Shown: positions 1 to 8,833, counted from the first letter of the stretch. The stretch is 64,000 nt of DNA from Streptomyces sp. NBC_00249 (GCF_026342355.1 NZ_JAPEMV010000011.1:62001-126000), one strand, 5' to 3'. Translations and numbers: made by a program. Notes: generated by a model from the sequence alone, not told the origin.

Positions 1-2
1 GC

Positions 3-302
3 CCCCTCGGCACGCGCGTCGGGGCGGCGCTGCGCGAACACCTGGACGCGGCGCCTTCCTTCGTCGCCTTCGAGGGCTACGACACGATCACCGTCCTCGC
101 CGAGGTCCTGCGCTCCCACGGCACGGACCGGGCGGGCACCGCCGCGTCCTGGCCGCTCGTCGCGGTCGAAGGCACCCGGGGCAAGATCCGGTTCTCCCGT
201 ACGCCCGGCATCAACGTCTGGCAGTGGACGTCGGCGCCGGTACAGGTCGTCGACCGGGACCCGGCGGAACCGGACCGCTTCCGGATCCTCCACACCGGCT
301 GA
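3..302 (+). CDS. Periplasmic-binding-protein-like receptor, C-terminal end (5' truncated by window)
   Basis: The reading frame is open from the window edge to a TGA at 300-302, giving 99 residues. The segment FVAFEGYDTITVLAEVLRSHG followed by GTRGKIRFSRTPG resembles the C-terminal lobe of type I periplasmic binding proteins (the LivK/receptor ligand-binding-region family). In that family a 'GYD...L...A' helix precedes a 'G..G.I.F...G' strand. Such proteins bind small ligands outside the membrane, as ABC-transporter components or as sensor domains. The N-terminal part lies outside the window, so lipoprotein, receptor or fused-kinase architecture cannot be judged. The family call rests only on this short tail. 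Confidence 0.55.
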   Translation, partial: PLGTRVGAALREHLDAAPSFVAFEGYDTITVLAEVLRSHGTDRAGTAASWPLVAVEGTRGKIRFSRTPGINVWQWTSAPVQVVDRDPAEPDRFRILHTG

Positions 303-357
303 GCCGAGTGGGCGCGAAGGCCGGCCGCCCGGATCACGCTCGGGCCACGTTCATGGA

Positions 358-1275
358 TCAGCGGCCGGCCGTCGCGATGAGGCGTCGCAGTGTGGCGTGG
401 CCGGGCGGGCCCCAGGTGGCCTTGCCGCCGGGGCGGCCGTGGACGCCGGCGTGTCCGATGAGGATGCCGGAGAGGGCGCGCAGCACGGCCCATCCGCGGG
501 CGCGGCGCAAGGTCGCGGCGTCCGGGGTGGGCCGGTAGGCCCCGTGGAAGCGGTCGGCGGCGCCGTCCGGCAGCAGCACCCAGGCGGCGGCGAGGTCGCA
601 GGCCGGATCGCCCGCGAAGAGGTCGCCGAAGTCAATGACGCCGCAGAGGGTGCCGTCGGCGGTGAGGACGTTGGCCGGGTGCAGGTCGCCGTGAAGCCAC
701 AGGGCCGGGCCCGCCCAGTCGGGCGCGGCGGCCGCGTCCTCCCAGACCGCGCGGACGGCGTCCGGGTCGGGGATCAGCCCCAGCCCGGTGGCCGAGGCGA
801 GGCGCTCGGCGAACCCTTCGGCGTAGCCGGCCAGCGGCCCGCCGCGGCCACGTCCGGCGGGCGCCCCGGTGGGGGCGGGTCGGTGAAGGGCCGTCAGGAA
901 GGTGGCCAAGGTGTCGGCCGCCTCCGCGGCGCGTGTGACGGGGGCGCGGTCGGCGGGCTCGCCCCGCACCCAGGTGGTGACGATCCAGGGCCGCGGAAAC
1001 CGCTCGGAGGGCTCACCGAGGCGCTGCGGTAAGGGGACCGGCAGCGGGAGGTGCGGGGCGAGGGCGGGCAGCCAGGTGTGTTCCTTGCGCAGGAGCGCGT
1101 CCGCGGAGTCCGTCGCCCAGGGCAACCGGACGGCGAGGTCGTCGCCGAGCCGCCACAGCTGGTTGTCCCAGCCCCGCGCGCCGAGCCGTATGGGGTGACC
1201 GGCCAGGTCGGGGTGCTGGTCGCGCAGCAGGTCGCGTACCAGCTCCGCCGTGATCTCGATGTCGGTGTGGGTCAT
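358..1275 (-). CDS. Aminoglycoside-phosphotransferase-family kinase
   Basis: A 305-residue protein kinase-like phosphotransferase. The catalytic loop HGDLHPANVL is at about residues 195-204, and the metal-binding IDFGDLFAGDPACDLA segment starts at about 214; both are hallmarks of the APH/ChoK family. The N-terminal lobe contains 'GWDNQLWRLGDDLAVRLP', where the ATP-binding strands normally lie. ATG at 1275 is preferred over an in-frame TTG nine bases upstream. Members phosphorylate aminoglycosides, homoserine, choline or other small hydroxylated substrates; nothing here tells which. The neighbouring leftward gene is a glycosyltransferase, 60 bp upstream, so the two may be co-transcribed. Confidence 0.85.
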   Translation of the reverse strand: MTHTDIEITAELVRDLLRDQHPDLAGHPIRLGARGWDNQLWRLGDDLAVRLPWATDSADALLRKEHTWLPALAPHLPLPVPLPQRLGEPSERFPRPWIVTTWVRGEPADRAPVTRAAEAADTLATFLTALHRPAPTGAPAGRGRGGPLAGYAEGFAERLASATGLGLIPDPDAVRAVWEDAAAAPDWAGPALWLHGDLHPANVLTADGTLCGVIDFGDLFAGDPACDLAAAWVLLPDGAADRFHGAYRPTPDAATLRRARGWAVLRALSGILIGHAGVHGRPGGKATWGPPGHATLRRLIATAGR

Positions 1276-1335
1276 GCGGGCCAACGGTAGCCGGGCAGCG
1301 GCCCGCCACCCTCGGGTGGCGGGCCGCCAGGTTCC

Positions 1336-2538
1336 TCAACCGGCCGTGTCGAGCAGCAGCTTCGCGGCCACCGTCGCGCCGTCGGTGCGGATCGTGCCGG
1401 CCACGGCCGCCGCCCGGTCGCGGGTCGCGGGGGTCAGGGCCGTCCTGAGGGCGGCCGAAAGGGACTCGACGGTCGGGGTCGGGCCTTCGTGCTCCGCGCC
1501 GATGCCCAGCTCGGCGACCTGGCGGGCCCAGTACGGCTGGTCCACGAACTGGGGGACCACCACCTGGGGCGCACCGGCCAGGGCGGCCGTCGTCGTCGTG
1601 CCCGCGCCGCCGTGGTGCACGACGGCGGCCACCCGGCGGAACAGTGCCTGGTGGCTGACGTCGCCCACGGCGAAGCAGTCGTCCGCGTCGTCGACCAGAC
1701 CCAGATCGGCCCAGCCGCGGGAGACCAGTACGCGACGGCCCTGCGCGCGGACCGCCTCGACGGACACCTTGGCCGCGTCCTTCGCCGCGCGCATCGGCAT
1801 GCTGCCGAAGCCCACGTACACCGGCGGGGTGCCGGCGTCGAGGAACGCCAGCAGATCGTCCGGCAGCGGGCGTTCGTCCGGCAGGATCCACGCGCCGGTC
1901 TGTACGAGGTCGAGGTCCGGCAGCTCCTGCCACGGGCCGAGCACCGGATCCGCCGCCAGCCACGGCCGGTCGCCGAAGACGTGGTCGCGGACGTTGTCCA
2001 GCGGCGGCAGACCGATCGACTCCCGGTGGGTGTTGAGCGGCGCCAGGTACAGCGCGTTCACCTTCTGGACGTCGAAGTCCCACAGTGCGCGGTGGCCGGT
2101 CATGCCAGCCGGGGCCGGCGGGCCCGGCCGTGGCGGCGCCGGGTAGTGCACCGACGGCATTTCGAACGGGTGGAAGCAGGCGTACACGTACGGGATGCCC
2201 AGCTTCTCGGCCACCGACCGCGCGCCGGCCGGCATGAGGCCGCTCGCCATCAGGACGTCGCAGCCCTCGGCCGCCTTGCCGACCGTCTCGAAGTGCGCTG
2301 CGACCAGCTCGGCGGCGAAGCCGGCCACGTCCGACGGCGGCGGCCCGGTCACCAGCGCGCGCACCGCCCGGCCGAACGGCACCACCTCGGCGCCGACACC
2401 GGTCAGCAGCGCCGCGAACTCCTCGTCCGGGGGTGCGCACACCCGTACTTCCGCGCCGAGTTCCCGGAGCCGCAGCGTGAGCGCCGCCAGGGGTGCGATG
2501 TCGCCGCGCGACCCGTAACTCATCAACAGCACGCGCAT
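1336..2538 (-). CDS. GT1-family glycosyltransferase (MGT type)
   Basis: A 400-residue protein starting MRVLLMSYGSRGDIAPLAAL, the usual N-terminus of GT-B fold family 1 glycosyltransferases. The C-terminal donor-binding region carries HHGGAGTTTTAALAGAPQVV and then QFVDQPYWARQVAELGIG, the nucleotide-sugar signature of sterol, macrolide and glycopeptide glycosyltransferases. Length is normal for the family. The frame extends upstream to 2613, but the extra 25 residues are low-complexity and the family start is at 2538. Likely role: transfer of an activated sugar to a small hydrophobic acceptor, as in self-resistance or tailoring. The acceptor is unknown. The downstream APH-type kinase could act on the same kind of molecule. 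Confidence 0.88.
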   Translation of the reverse strand: MRVLLMSYGSRGDIAPLAALTLRLRELGAEVRVCAPPDEEFAALLTGVGAEVVPFGRAVRALVTGPPPSDVAGFAAELVAAHFETVGKAAEGCDVLMASGLMPAGARSVAEKLGIPYVYACFHPFEMPSVHYPAPPRPGPPAPAGMTGHRALWDFDVQKVNALYLAPLNTHRESIGLPPLDNVRDHVFGDRPWLAADPVLGPWQELPDLDLVQTGAWILPDERPLPDDLLAFLDAGTPPVYVGFGSMPMRAAKDAAKVSVEAVRAQGRRVLVSRGWADLGLVDDADDCFAVGDVSHQALFRRVAAVVHHGGAGTTTTAALAGAPQVVVPQFVDQPYWARQVAELGIGAEHEGPTPTVESLSAALRTALTPATRDRAAAVAGTIRTDGATVAAKLLLDTAG

Positions 2539-2656
2539 TTCGTCACTCTCGTTCGGTGGTTGTGGAGCGGCCCGGCCTGGTGTTTCCGGGTCAGGTGGGC
2601 GATTCTGCGTCACAACCGGGGTCTTGCCGCAAGCCCCCCTCTGCGCTATATGTTGA

Positions 2657-2995
2657 TCATGGAGAGAGCGGCTGCGCCACTACCGGTGTGTCGTCGCAGG
2701 CCTCGGCCGTAGGCGCGACCGCCCCCTGCGCGTCCCGCCGGTGCGCGGCCTCACCGTCCACGCCGCGCCTGGCCGGTACGACGTCGATGTCCTTCATGAG
2801 TGCCTTGCGCTCGCGGCCGCAGGCGAGGCGGATCCAGACGAAGGCCCGGTCGGCGTCGACTCCGGCCCAGCCCGCTCCGATCTGCACGATCCGGCCGGTG
2901 ATGGCTTCGGGCTGCTCGTGGCCCCGGTCCTCCGGCGGAACGTAGGAGGTGCCGGTGACGTGGTCGCCGACGGAGTAGGGGCAGCGGTCGGTCAT
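2657..2995 (-). CDS. Small conserved-type hypothetical protein
   Basis: About 112 residues, beginning MTDRCPYSVGDHVTG. The core (GDHVTGTSYVPPEDRGHEQPEAITGRIVQIGAGW, then AFVWIRLACGRERKALMKDIDVV) looks like a small beta-rich domain. The last 25 residues are low complexity. An AGGAGG-like site lies just upstream. Either ATG 2995 or an in-frame GTG three codons earlier could be the start; a longer frame reaches 3043. No signal peptide or membrane segment. Family not recognised. It is divergent from the helix-turn-helix gene starting at 3159. Confidence 0.55.
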   Translation of the reverse strand: MTDRCPYSVGDHVTGTSYVPPEDRGHEQPEAITGRIVQIGAGWAGVDADRAFVWIRLACGRERKALMKDIDVVPARRGVDGEAAHRRDAQGAVAPTAEACDDTPVVAQPLSP

Positions 2996-3158
2996 GGTGC
3001 TCACCGGCCCTCCTGGGGAGCTGTGGTGCTGATGACCAGTCAACGACCGTGGGGGCGGGACGGGACAGGAAGAGTTGCCGGGGCCGGGGTCGCGGGCAAC
3101 CGGAAGACTTTACGGACCGTCTGGATCGGACCGTGATCGTGGCCGTACGGTCGGTGCC

Positions 3159-4424
3159 ATGGCAGAGAACGCCGTACTCCGCGCGCGGATGGCGGACCTG
3201 GGCCTGACCCAGGACGAGTTGGCAGGTCAGCTGAACGCCGCGCTGCATTCGATCACCGGGAGACCCGGCAACATGTCCGCGCGGAGCGTGCGGAACCTCC
3301 TGAACGGGCAGACCACGCGCCCGATCGGCCGGACGCGGGTGGCGCTGGAGCGGGTGTTCGGATGCCCCCTCGCCGACCTGGGGTTCGCCTCACCCGCACC
3401 ACCTGCACCACCCGCACCACCCTCATCGCCGGAGGACCCCGTGCTACGCCGCACCTTCTGCTCCCTGACCGCCGGCGCGGCTGCCGCTGCCGTCGTCCCT
3501 TCCGGCCGCCGGTCGGTCAGCACCGCGGACGTGATCCGGCTGCGGGACGGGATGGCCGCACTGACCGCGCTCGACCAGACGCGGGGCGGGCACGGCTCGT
3601 TGGAACGGGCGGCACTGGCCGGGGCCGCCGAGGCCATCGCGTTGCAGCAGCGGGCGGCCTCCCAGACGGTGCGGCAGCGCCTGTTCTCGCTGGCCTCGCA
3701 CTACACGGCCTCGGCCGCCTGGTCGTGCATCGACGCCCGCCAGGGCGACCGCGCCCAGGCCCATCTCGATCAGGCGCTGCGCCTGGCGGGCATGGCGCAG
3801 GACCCCATGGCCCAGCTGCGGGTCTGGAACTGCACGGCCATGCTCGCGCACCAGCGCGGCCAGTTCTCCGAGGGGATCGCCGCGTCGCAGGCCGCGCAGG
3901 CGACCACGACCGCCCGCCGCGACCCGCTGTTCGCCTCGCTCGCCCATGCCCGTACGGCGATCGGGTACGCCTCGCGGGGCGACCGGCAACCCGCGCTCAG
4001 GTCCCTCGGCCATGCCCAGGACGCGCTCGCGCGGGCCGAGGAGAGACCGCGGCCGCCGTGGATCGGCTTCTACGGGTCGGCGGAGCTCGCCGCGCTCACC
4101 GCGATCGTGCACGACCTTCGCGGCGAGCCCGCCCACGCCGAAGCCGCGTCGCACCGCGCGCTCGCCGCGCTGCCCGTGGCGCTGCGCCGGAACAGGGCGA
4201 TGACGACGGTCCGGCTCGCGCACGCGCAGCTCCGTCAGGGCGACGTCGAACAGGCGTGCGCGACGAGCAGTGGCGCGTTCGCGCTGATGGCCGGGGACCC
4301 GATCCCGGGCCGGATGCGGACCCAGATCGGCGACTTCCACCGCGACCTGTTCACCCTCGCCCCCACCGACCGTGCCGCCCGCGAGTGGGCCGACCGCTAC
4401 CGCACCGAATGGAGCACGCCTTGA
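3159..4424 (+). CDS. XRE-type helix-turn-helix regulator with TPR-like C-terminus
   Basis: A 421-residue protein. Residues 1-65 form an XRE-like DNA-binding region (MADLGLTQDELAGQL, then MSARSVRNLLNGQTTRPIGR). A Pro/Ala linker (PAPPAPPAPP) follows. The remainder is alpha-helical with repeated Ala-rich helix pairs such as YTASAAWSCIDARQGDRAQA, typical of TPR-like sensor halves in Streptomyces regulators. The start ATG 3159 places the helix-turn-helix at the N-terminus; the frame itself opens at 3075. The gene overlaps the following GNAT gene by 16 bases, which suggests translational coupling and a shared function, perhaps a regulator-enzyme pair. The ligand is unknown. Confidence 0.75.
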   Translation: MAENAVLRARMADLGLTQDELAGQLNAALHSITGRPGNMSARSVRNLLNGQTTRPIGRTRVALERVFGCPLADLGFASPAPPAPPAPPSSPEDPVLRRTFCSLTAGAAAAAVVPSGRRSVSTADVIRLRDGMAALTALDQTRGGHGSLERAALAGAAEAIALQQRAASQTVRQRLFSLASHYTASAAWSCIDARQGDRAQAHLDQALRLAGMAQDPMAQLRVWNCTAMLAHQRGQFSEGIAASQAAQATTTARRDPLFASLAHARTAIGYASRGDRQPALRSLGHAQDALARAEERPRPPWIGFYGSAELAALTAIVHDLRGEPAHAEAASHRALAALPVALRRNRAMTTVRLAHAQLRQGDVEQACATSSGAFALMAGDPIPGRMRTQIGDFHRDLFTLAPTDRAAREWADRYRTEWSTP

Positions 4425-4945
4425 GCAGCGACATCACCCTGACCCGGCACGTCCACGACGATCTGCCCGCGATACGGCAGACGCTGCTGGACGTGCACGC
4501 CGACGCGTACGAGGACCGCATGGGCGAGGAATTCGTCCAGCGCTTCCCGTGGTTCGTGGACCACTGGGGTGGCAACCCGGGGTTCACGTGCGTGATCGCG
4601 TGGGACGGGGACGCGCCGGTCGGCTTCTCGTACGGGGCTCCGGCGGGCGAGGGGCGCCAGTGGTGGCGAGGGCACCTCGGTACGCCGCCGGCCGACCCGG
4701 CCACCTTCCACGTCTCGGAGCTGATGGTCCGCCCGAAGTGGCGGAAGGCCGGCCTCGGCCCGCGCCTGCACGATGCCCTCCTCGAAGACCGGCCCGAGTC
4801 CTGCGCGGTGCTGACCGTGGACACGAAGCGGCCCCGCCTGCAGGCCATGTACGAGGGGTGGGGATACCGGAAGATCGGACAGAACCAGCCCTTCGCCGAC
4901 TCGCCGGTCTACGCCGTCATGCTGCGCGACCTCGCCGGCGTCTGA
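4409..4945 (+). CDS. GNAT-family N-acetyltransferase
   Basis: A 178-residue acetyltransferase. Strand/helix order and the acetyl-CoA loop are visible: FHVSELMVRPKWRKAGLGPRLHDALLE contains the 'V.p..R..GlG..L' motif A, followed by AVLTVDTKRPRLQAMYEGWGY (motif B region). ATG 4409 lies inside the 3' end of the regulator gene (16-base overlap); a TTG at 4421 is an alternative start. Acts in the cytoplasm on an unknown amine. Overlap with the helix-turn-helix/TPR gene suggests the regulator controls or depends on this enzyme. Confidence 0.85.
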   Translation: MEHALSSDITLTRHVHDDLPAIRQTLLDVHADAYEDRMGEEFVQRFPWFVDHWGGNPGFTCVIAWDGDAPVGFSYGAPAGEGRQWWRGHLGTPPADPATFHVSELMVRPKWRKAGLGPRLHDALLEDRPESCAVLTVDTKRPRLQAMYEGWGYRKIGQNQPFADSPVYAVMLRDLAGV

Positions 4946-4963
4946 CCTGCTCCGGTGCCGGGG

Positions 4964-6190
4964 TCAGGAGGTGTGGCCGGGCCAGGGGACGTCGGTGGCG
5001 ACCGCGGCGGTGTAGTCGATGCCCGGTACGGAGAATCCGTACAGGCGCTGGACTTCGGCGCGGAACCAGTCGAGGTCGGCGAGACCGGCGATGGTGTCGG
5101 TCGTGGCGGCCGCCCAGCGTTCGGCGACGGCCGCCTGGACCTCGTCGGTGAGTTCCCAGTCGTCCAGCCGGATCCGGTCCTCGTCGTCCAGCGCGAGCGG
5201 TGCGGCGCCGGTGAGCTGGTCCCACAGCGCGGCGAGCTGGTGCACCGGCGGGACCACGGCCTCGCCGAGGACGCCGCGCAGCAGGCCGGTGTACAGGGCG
5301 ATGCCGGGGATGGCGGTGGAGGACTGGGTGACGGCGGCGCCGTTGACGGAGGTCACGGCCCGCCCGCCCACGGTCTTGGCGAGCCGCTCGCTGAGGGTGC
5401 GGGCGGTGGCCTCCAGGTGGGCCTTGGCCGCGCCGATGGTGCCCTGCCGGTAGATCGCCGCCGTCAGGGGCGAGCCGATGTACGACAGCGCGGCGGTGGC
5501 GAAGCCTTCGCCGAGCAGGCCCCGGCCGTCGAGGTGGTCGATCCAGCGCTCCCAGTCCGCGCCGCCCATCACGGCCACGGTCTGCTCGACGTCGTCGCCC
5601 TCGGCCGGCCCGGTCTCGACCTCGCGGACCTCGGGAACGCCCTGGTCGTCGAAGACGAGGGTCTTGGTGCGGTTCGCCCCTCCGATCGGCTTGAGGACGG
5701 AGGCGTACGTGGCACCGGACTCCGGGTCGGTGCGCCGGGGCGCGGCCACCGAGTAGATCAGGTAGTCCAGACGGCCGCCGAAACGCTGCTCGACGAGGTC
5801 GGCGACCTGGTCCTTCATCGCGTCGGAGAACGCGTCGCCGTTGAGGAAGACCAGATCCCGCCCTTCGGCGCGGGCGATGTCGGCGGTGGCGGCGGTCCGG
5901 TACCAGCCGGCCGTGCCGGTACGCCGACCGGTGGGGGCCTTCTCGAAGGACACCATGACGCCGCGGATGCCGGCCCGCTTGAGCCCGGCGAGCGTGGCCG
6001 CCAGGCCGTAGCCGGCCGAGGAACCGATGATCAGAGCCACCGGCCCGGCGCCGTCCGGGGCACCGGCAGGGGCGGGCTCCGCGTCCGGGCAGGCCTGCCA
6101 CATGTCGGCCACCATCCGCTCGCAGCCCGCCGGGTGGGAGTCGAGGAAGAGGAAACCCCGGTTGCGGGGGATGAGAACGCGCTCGCTCAC
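4964..6190 (-). CDS. fabV: Trans-2-enoyl-ACP/CoA reductase, FabV family
   Basis: A 408-residue NADH-dependent enoyl reductase, the usual FabV length. It starts at a GTG (6190) giving SERVLIPRNRGFLFLDSHP, a near-universal FabV N-terminus; an AAGGAC site lies upstream. The dinucleotide-binding motif GSSAGYG is at about 56-62. The catalytic Tyr-x8-Lys pair sits in IYRQGTIGAAK at about Y247 and K256. FabV reduces the 2,3 double bond of enoyl-ACP in fatty-acid elongation and is known to resist triclosan. Actinobacteria normally rely on FabI/InhA-type enzymes, so this may be an accessory or product-protecting copy. The frame continues upstream of 6190 without family similarity. Confidence 0.92.
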   Translation of the reverse strand: MSERVLIPRNRGFLFLDSHPAGCERMVADMWQACPDAEPAPAGAPDGAGPVALIIGSSAGYGLAATLAGLKRAGIRGVMVSFEKAPTGRRTGTAGWYRTAATADIARAEGRDLVFLNGDAFSDAMKDQVADLVEQRFGGRLDYLIYSVAAPRRTDPESGATYASVLKPIGGANRTKTLVFDDQGVPEVREVETGPAEGDDVEQTVAVMGGADWERWIDHLDGRGLLGEGFATAALSYIGSPLTAAIYRQGTIGAAKAHLEATARTLSERLAKTVGGRAVTSVNGAAVTQSSTAIPGIALYTGLLRGVLGEAVVPPVHQLAALWDQLTGAAPLALDDEDRIRLDDWELTDEVQAAVAERWAAATTDTIAGLADLDWFRAEVQRLYGFSVPGIDYTAAVATDVPWPGHTS

Positions 6191-6674
6191 GATGGCAGTC
6201 CTTGGGTGGGTCGACTGGGAACTGGACGGACGCGGCGAACCGGGGTCGGGCCGCCACGTCCCGTAAGTCTGCGACAGCGGGGACCCGGTGAGAGTCCCCT
6301 CCAACGACAATGATCATGAGCCGGTCTTGGAGTGTTCCACCACTTTCCGGCAGAGCGGGGACCAACTCCGGCCAGATCCGGCGCCTACCGCGCGCTGGTC
6401 TCCCGCACCGCCCAAGCCAGGTACTCCTGCGAGGCCCCGCCGGTCGGCAGCAGGAACCACTGCGGCTCGGCTCGGTCCGAACCCTACCCACCACCCGCGT
6501 TGCCGTCATCGGTCAGCGGTCAGCTCCACCAGATATGGGGCAGGGCCGCCCTGGCCTGGGCGGCCCTTCACATCTGCTGGGCCGTCACCGGGAGCGGCGG
6601 GGCGGCCGGGCCCTGGAGCGGGAGGTGCTGGCGCTGGAGGGCATCGGCTGGTGGAACCGCGCCCGCCGCTGGCG
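6191..6674. other. Intergenic stretch, no supported gene
   Basis: Nearly 500 bases between the fabV start and the stop of the beta-helix gene. Open frames here have no recognisable domain or start signal. The fabV promoter should lie just right of 6190. A 9-bp hairpin (next entry) is the only structured element seen. Confidence 0.5.
6543..6566. terminator. GC-rich hairpin downstream of the beta-helix gene
   Basis: GGGCCGCCC and GGGCGGCCC are perfect 9-base complements separated by six bases. The hairpin sits about 110 bases past the stop of the leftward beta-helix gene. No T-run follows, as is common for Streptomyces terminators, so this is only a candidate. Confidence 0.35.
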
Positions 6675-8156
6675 TCAGCCGGTGCAGCCCGGGATCGTGC
6701 CGGACGGGCTGCAGTTGTTCGGGTGGTTGTCGCGGACGACGTCGCCGTTCAGGGTGAGGACGCCGGACGACGCCGTGAAGATGCCGCCGCCGTCGCCCGC
6801 CCGGTTGTGGGTGATGGTGTTGCGCTCCAGCGTGGTGCTGCCCAGCCCCTCGGGTCCCCCGGCGTGGTAGAGGCCGCCGCCCTGCGCGGTGCCGCCCTTC
6901 GCGGTGACCGTGTTGTGGAGGACCTTGTTGCGCCGGGCCGTCATGGTGCCGCCGTCGGGGTTGTCGAGGCCGCCGCCCTGAGCCGTGCCGCCCGGTGCGT
7001 CGACGGTGTTGCCGGTGATGTGGCTGTCGGTCAGGTCGAGCGTGCCGAAGGGGCCGACGCGGACGCCGCCACCGCGCGCGGTGCCGTCCTTGGCGACGGC
7101 CCGGTTCCCGCTGATCTTCACGCCGCTGACGGTCATCAGGGCGTTGTTCGCGATGCCGCCGCCCTGGGCGACACCGTGCGGGGCGTCCGAGGTGTTGTCC
7201 GTGATGGAACCGCCGGTGACGGTCATCCTGCCGGGCGCCGGGACGCCGTTGGAGACGGCGGCGCGCGCGAACCCGCCCGGGGCGAAGGAACGGTTCTTGC
7301 TGATGACCGTGTTCTCGACGGTCGTCTCGGCGAAGCTGATGATGCCGGCCCCGAAGGCGAAGCTCTCGGTGTCCTTGGTGACGGTCGCGGTGTTCCCGCT
7401 GAGCCGGGAGTCGGTGACCGTGAGCGGGCCGTCGTTGGCGATGGCGGCGCCCGCGGCGCCGCTGCCGGGCTCGGTGCCGCTGTAGATGACGTGGTTCCCG
7501 GTCACCTCGGTGTCGCTCACCCGTCCGGTGCCGGGGTTGTCGATACCGCCGCCCTGGGCGAACACGTCGGACCGGGACGTGTTGCCGGTGATCCTGCTGT
7601 GGGTCACGGTCATCGTCCCGGCGTTGGAGATGCCGCCGCCGCAGGCCAGGCCCGGAGGGTCGGGGAAGGCGGGGCAGTCCGTGGCGAAGCCGCCGCTGAT
7701 CGTCGTGTGGGTGAGGGTGAGGTTGCCCGTCCGGTCGACGAAGAGGATCCGGAACTTCGGTGTCGTACGCCCGTGTCCGTCCCTGTCCCCGTGCCTGTCC
7801 CCGTGCCCGTCCCCGTCCCCGTCCCCGTCCCCGTGCCCGTGCCCGTCCCCGTGCCCCTCCCTGCCCCCGTCCCGCCTGATCGTGGCCCCGCGTCCGTCGA
7901 TGGTGATCTCGCTGCTGATCACCGGCAGCCCGTTGCCGGGGTTGGCGCTGTCCGGCGCCGTCAGCGTGTACGTGCACTTGCGGGCCAGCTGGAGCGTGTC
8001 CGGGCCTGGTGAGCTGTTCGCGGCGTTGACCGCCGCGACGAGATCGGGCACCGAGCAGCGCACCTGCACCGTGGCGGCGTGAGCGGCCGGGGCGGGAACC
8101 GCCACCAGCGCGCCCGCCACGAGGCCGAGGACGGCCGGAACATGCCGACGGGACAT
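6675..8156 (-). CDS. Secreted right-handed beta-helix protein
   Basis: A 493-residue exported protein. The signal peptide is MSRRHVPAVLGLVAGALVAVPAPAAHA with an A-H-A cleavage site near residue 27. After a short N-terminal cap (VRCSVPDLVAAVNAANSSPGPDTLQLA, as in surface proteins with parallel beta-helices) come repeated coils such as 'GGGIDNPGTGRVSDTEVTGN', 'GGGIANNALMTVSGVKISGN' and 'GGGVRVGPFGTLDLTDSHI'. This repeat pattern defines pectate-lyase-like or polymorphic-outer-membrane-like helices. No catalytic residues can be assigned. A Gly/Asp/His tract interrupts it at about residues 97-128. The protein ends at GTIPGCTG. Probably an extracellular structural or carbohydrate-binding protein. 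Confidence 0.8.
   Translation of the reverse strand: MSRRHVPAVLGLVAGALVAVPAPAAHAATVQVRCSVPDLVAAVNAANSSPGPDTLQLARKCTYTLTAPDSANPGNGLPVISSEITIDGRGATIRRDGGREGHGDGHGHGDGDGDGDGHGDRHGDRDGHGRTTPKFRILFVDRTGNLTLTHTTISGGFATDCPAFPDPPGLACGGGISNAGTMTVTHSRITGNTSRSDVFAQGGGIDNPGTGRVSDTEVTGNHVIYSGTEPGSGAAGAAIANDGPLTVTDSRLSGNTATVTKDTESFAFGAGIISFAETTVENTVISKNRSFAPGGFARAAVSNGVPAPGRMTVTGGSITDNTSDAPHGVAQGGGIANNALMTVSGVKISGNRAVAKDGTARGGGVRVGPFGTLDLTDSHITGNTVDAPGGTAQGGGLDNPDGGTMTARRNKVLHNTVTAKGGTAQGGGLYHAGGPEGLGSTTLERNTITHNRAGDGGGIFTASSGVLTLNGDVVRDNHPNNCSPSGTIPGCTG
7770..7875. repeat. In-frame hexanucleotide-type low-complexity tract
   Basis: About 100 bases of near-tandem CCGTCC / CCGTGC units inside the beta-helix gene. 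On the coding strand they encode alternating Gly-Asp and Gly-His dipeptides. Period six keeps the frame, so unit number can change without breaking the gene. Confidence 0.8.
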
Positions 8157-8412
8157 CGGGGACTCCTCTTCTGCGGTCTACGGCCGGCCGTCAGGGAACC
8201 GCGACCAGCCGAGCCCAGCCGACCACGCGCAACCGCCGTCGGCTCCCCGGCGTGATCCGTACGGGCGGGCGAACAGCCCGGAAGGACCACGCAGGCGCGC
8301 GAACGGACCAACAGAAGAGAGGAAGGAAGGAAGGAAAGAAAGAAGGGCGGGCGAAGGCGCTGCCAGAGACCTTCTCGACACCCGTGCACGGTGCGCAGCA
8401 CTCACCCGCGCA
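8157..8412. other. Intergenic region with a purine-only tract (8314-8350)
   Basis: The region upstream of the beta-helix gene should hold its promoter. It contains a 37-base run with only A and G on the plus strand (GAAGAGAGGAAGGAAGGAAG and onward), which is strongly atypical of the 72% GC surroundings. No gene is supported. Confidence 0.6.
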
Positions 8413-8613
8413 TTACTGCCCGGGATCGAGCGGCTGCGCAATCCTGAAGCATGCGGACTGAAGCTGGTCCGCGACGTCGGGGTCCGTAATTCCCTCGAAG
8501 AACTTGCCGTGCATGCGGAAATTGTCGAAGTCCGCTATGCGCAGACAGAATCCCAGCGGAGCAACAGCTCTCCTCAGCTGTCCCGTGGTGCCGAAGTTCA
8601 GACGCCATCTCCA
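8413..8613 (-). pseudogene. Remnant of a protein gene, C-terminal end only
   Basis: The minus strand is open for 66 codons from an in-frame TGA (8614-8616) to TAA at 8413-8415. Composition is clearly protein-like: it reads WRLNFGTTGQLRRAVAPLGF, then LRIADFDNFRMHGKFFEGI, DPDVADQLQSACFRIA and QPLDPGQ. There is no ATG, GTG or TTG near the beginning and no Shine-Dalgarno site, so the 5' part has been lost or frameshifted. The family is not recognised. It lies next to the purine tract and upstream of a lower-GC hypothetical gene, in keeping with an eroded accessory insertion. Confidence 0.55.
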
Positions 8614-8833
8614 TCATGTGCCGCCGAGGGGGTGGGCACCACCGCTGCACAACGGTTGCCAATTCGAGGAGAATGACGGGTCAGGGCAGGGCCCCCGGGG
8701 CCGTACTCCGCCTCCGGCCCCGGAAGGTGGCGATGATACGGTCACCGTAGAGACGGGTTACGCCGGTCGCCGAACACATGACGTGTTGCCTATCTGGACC
8801 TGCGGGGTATGGGGAATGAGGGAGGGCAGGAGA

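Noticed and set aside
1013..2712. Very long open frames opposite the glycosyltransferase and phosphotransferase genes.
   Set aside because: Typical GC-rich antisense shadows: Arg/Pro/Ala-rich, no motifs, and the opposite strand has clear families.
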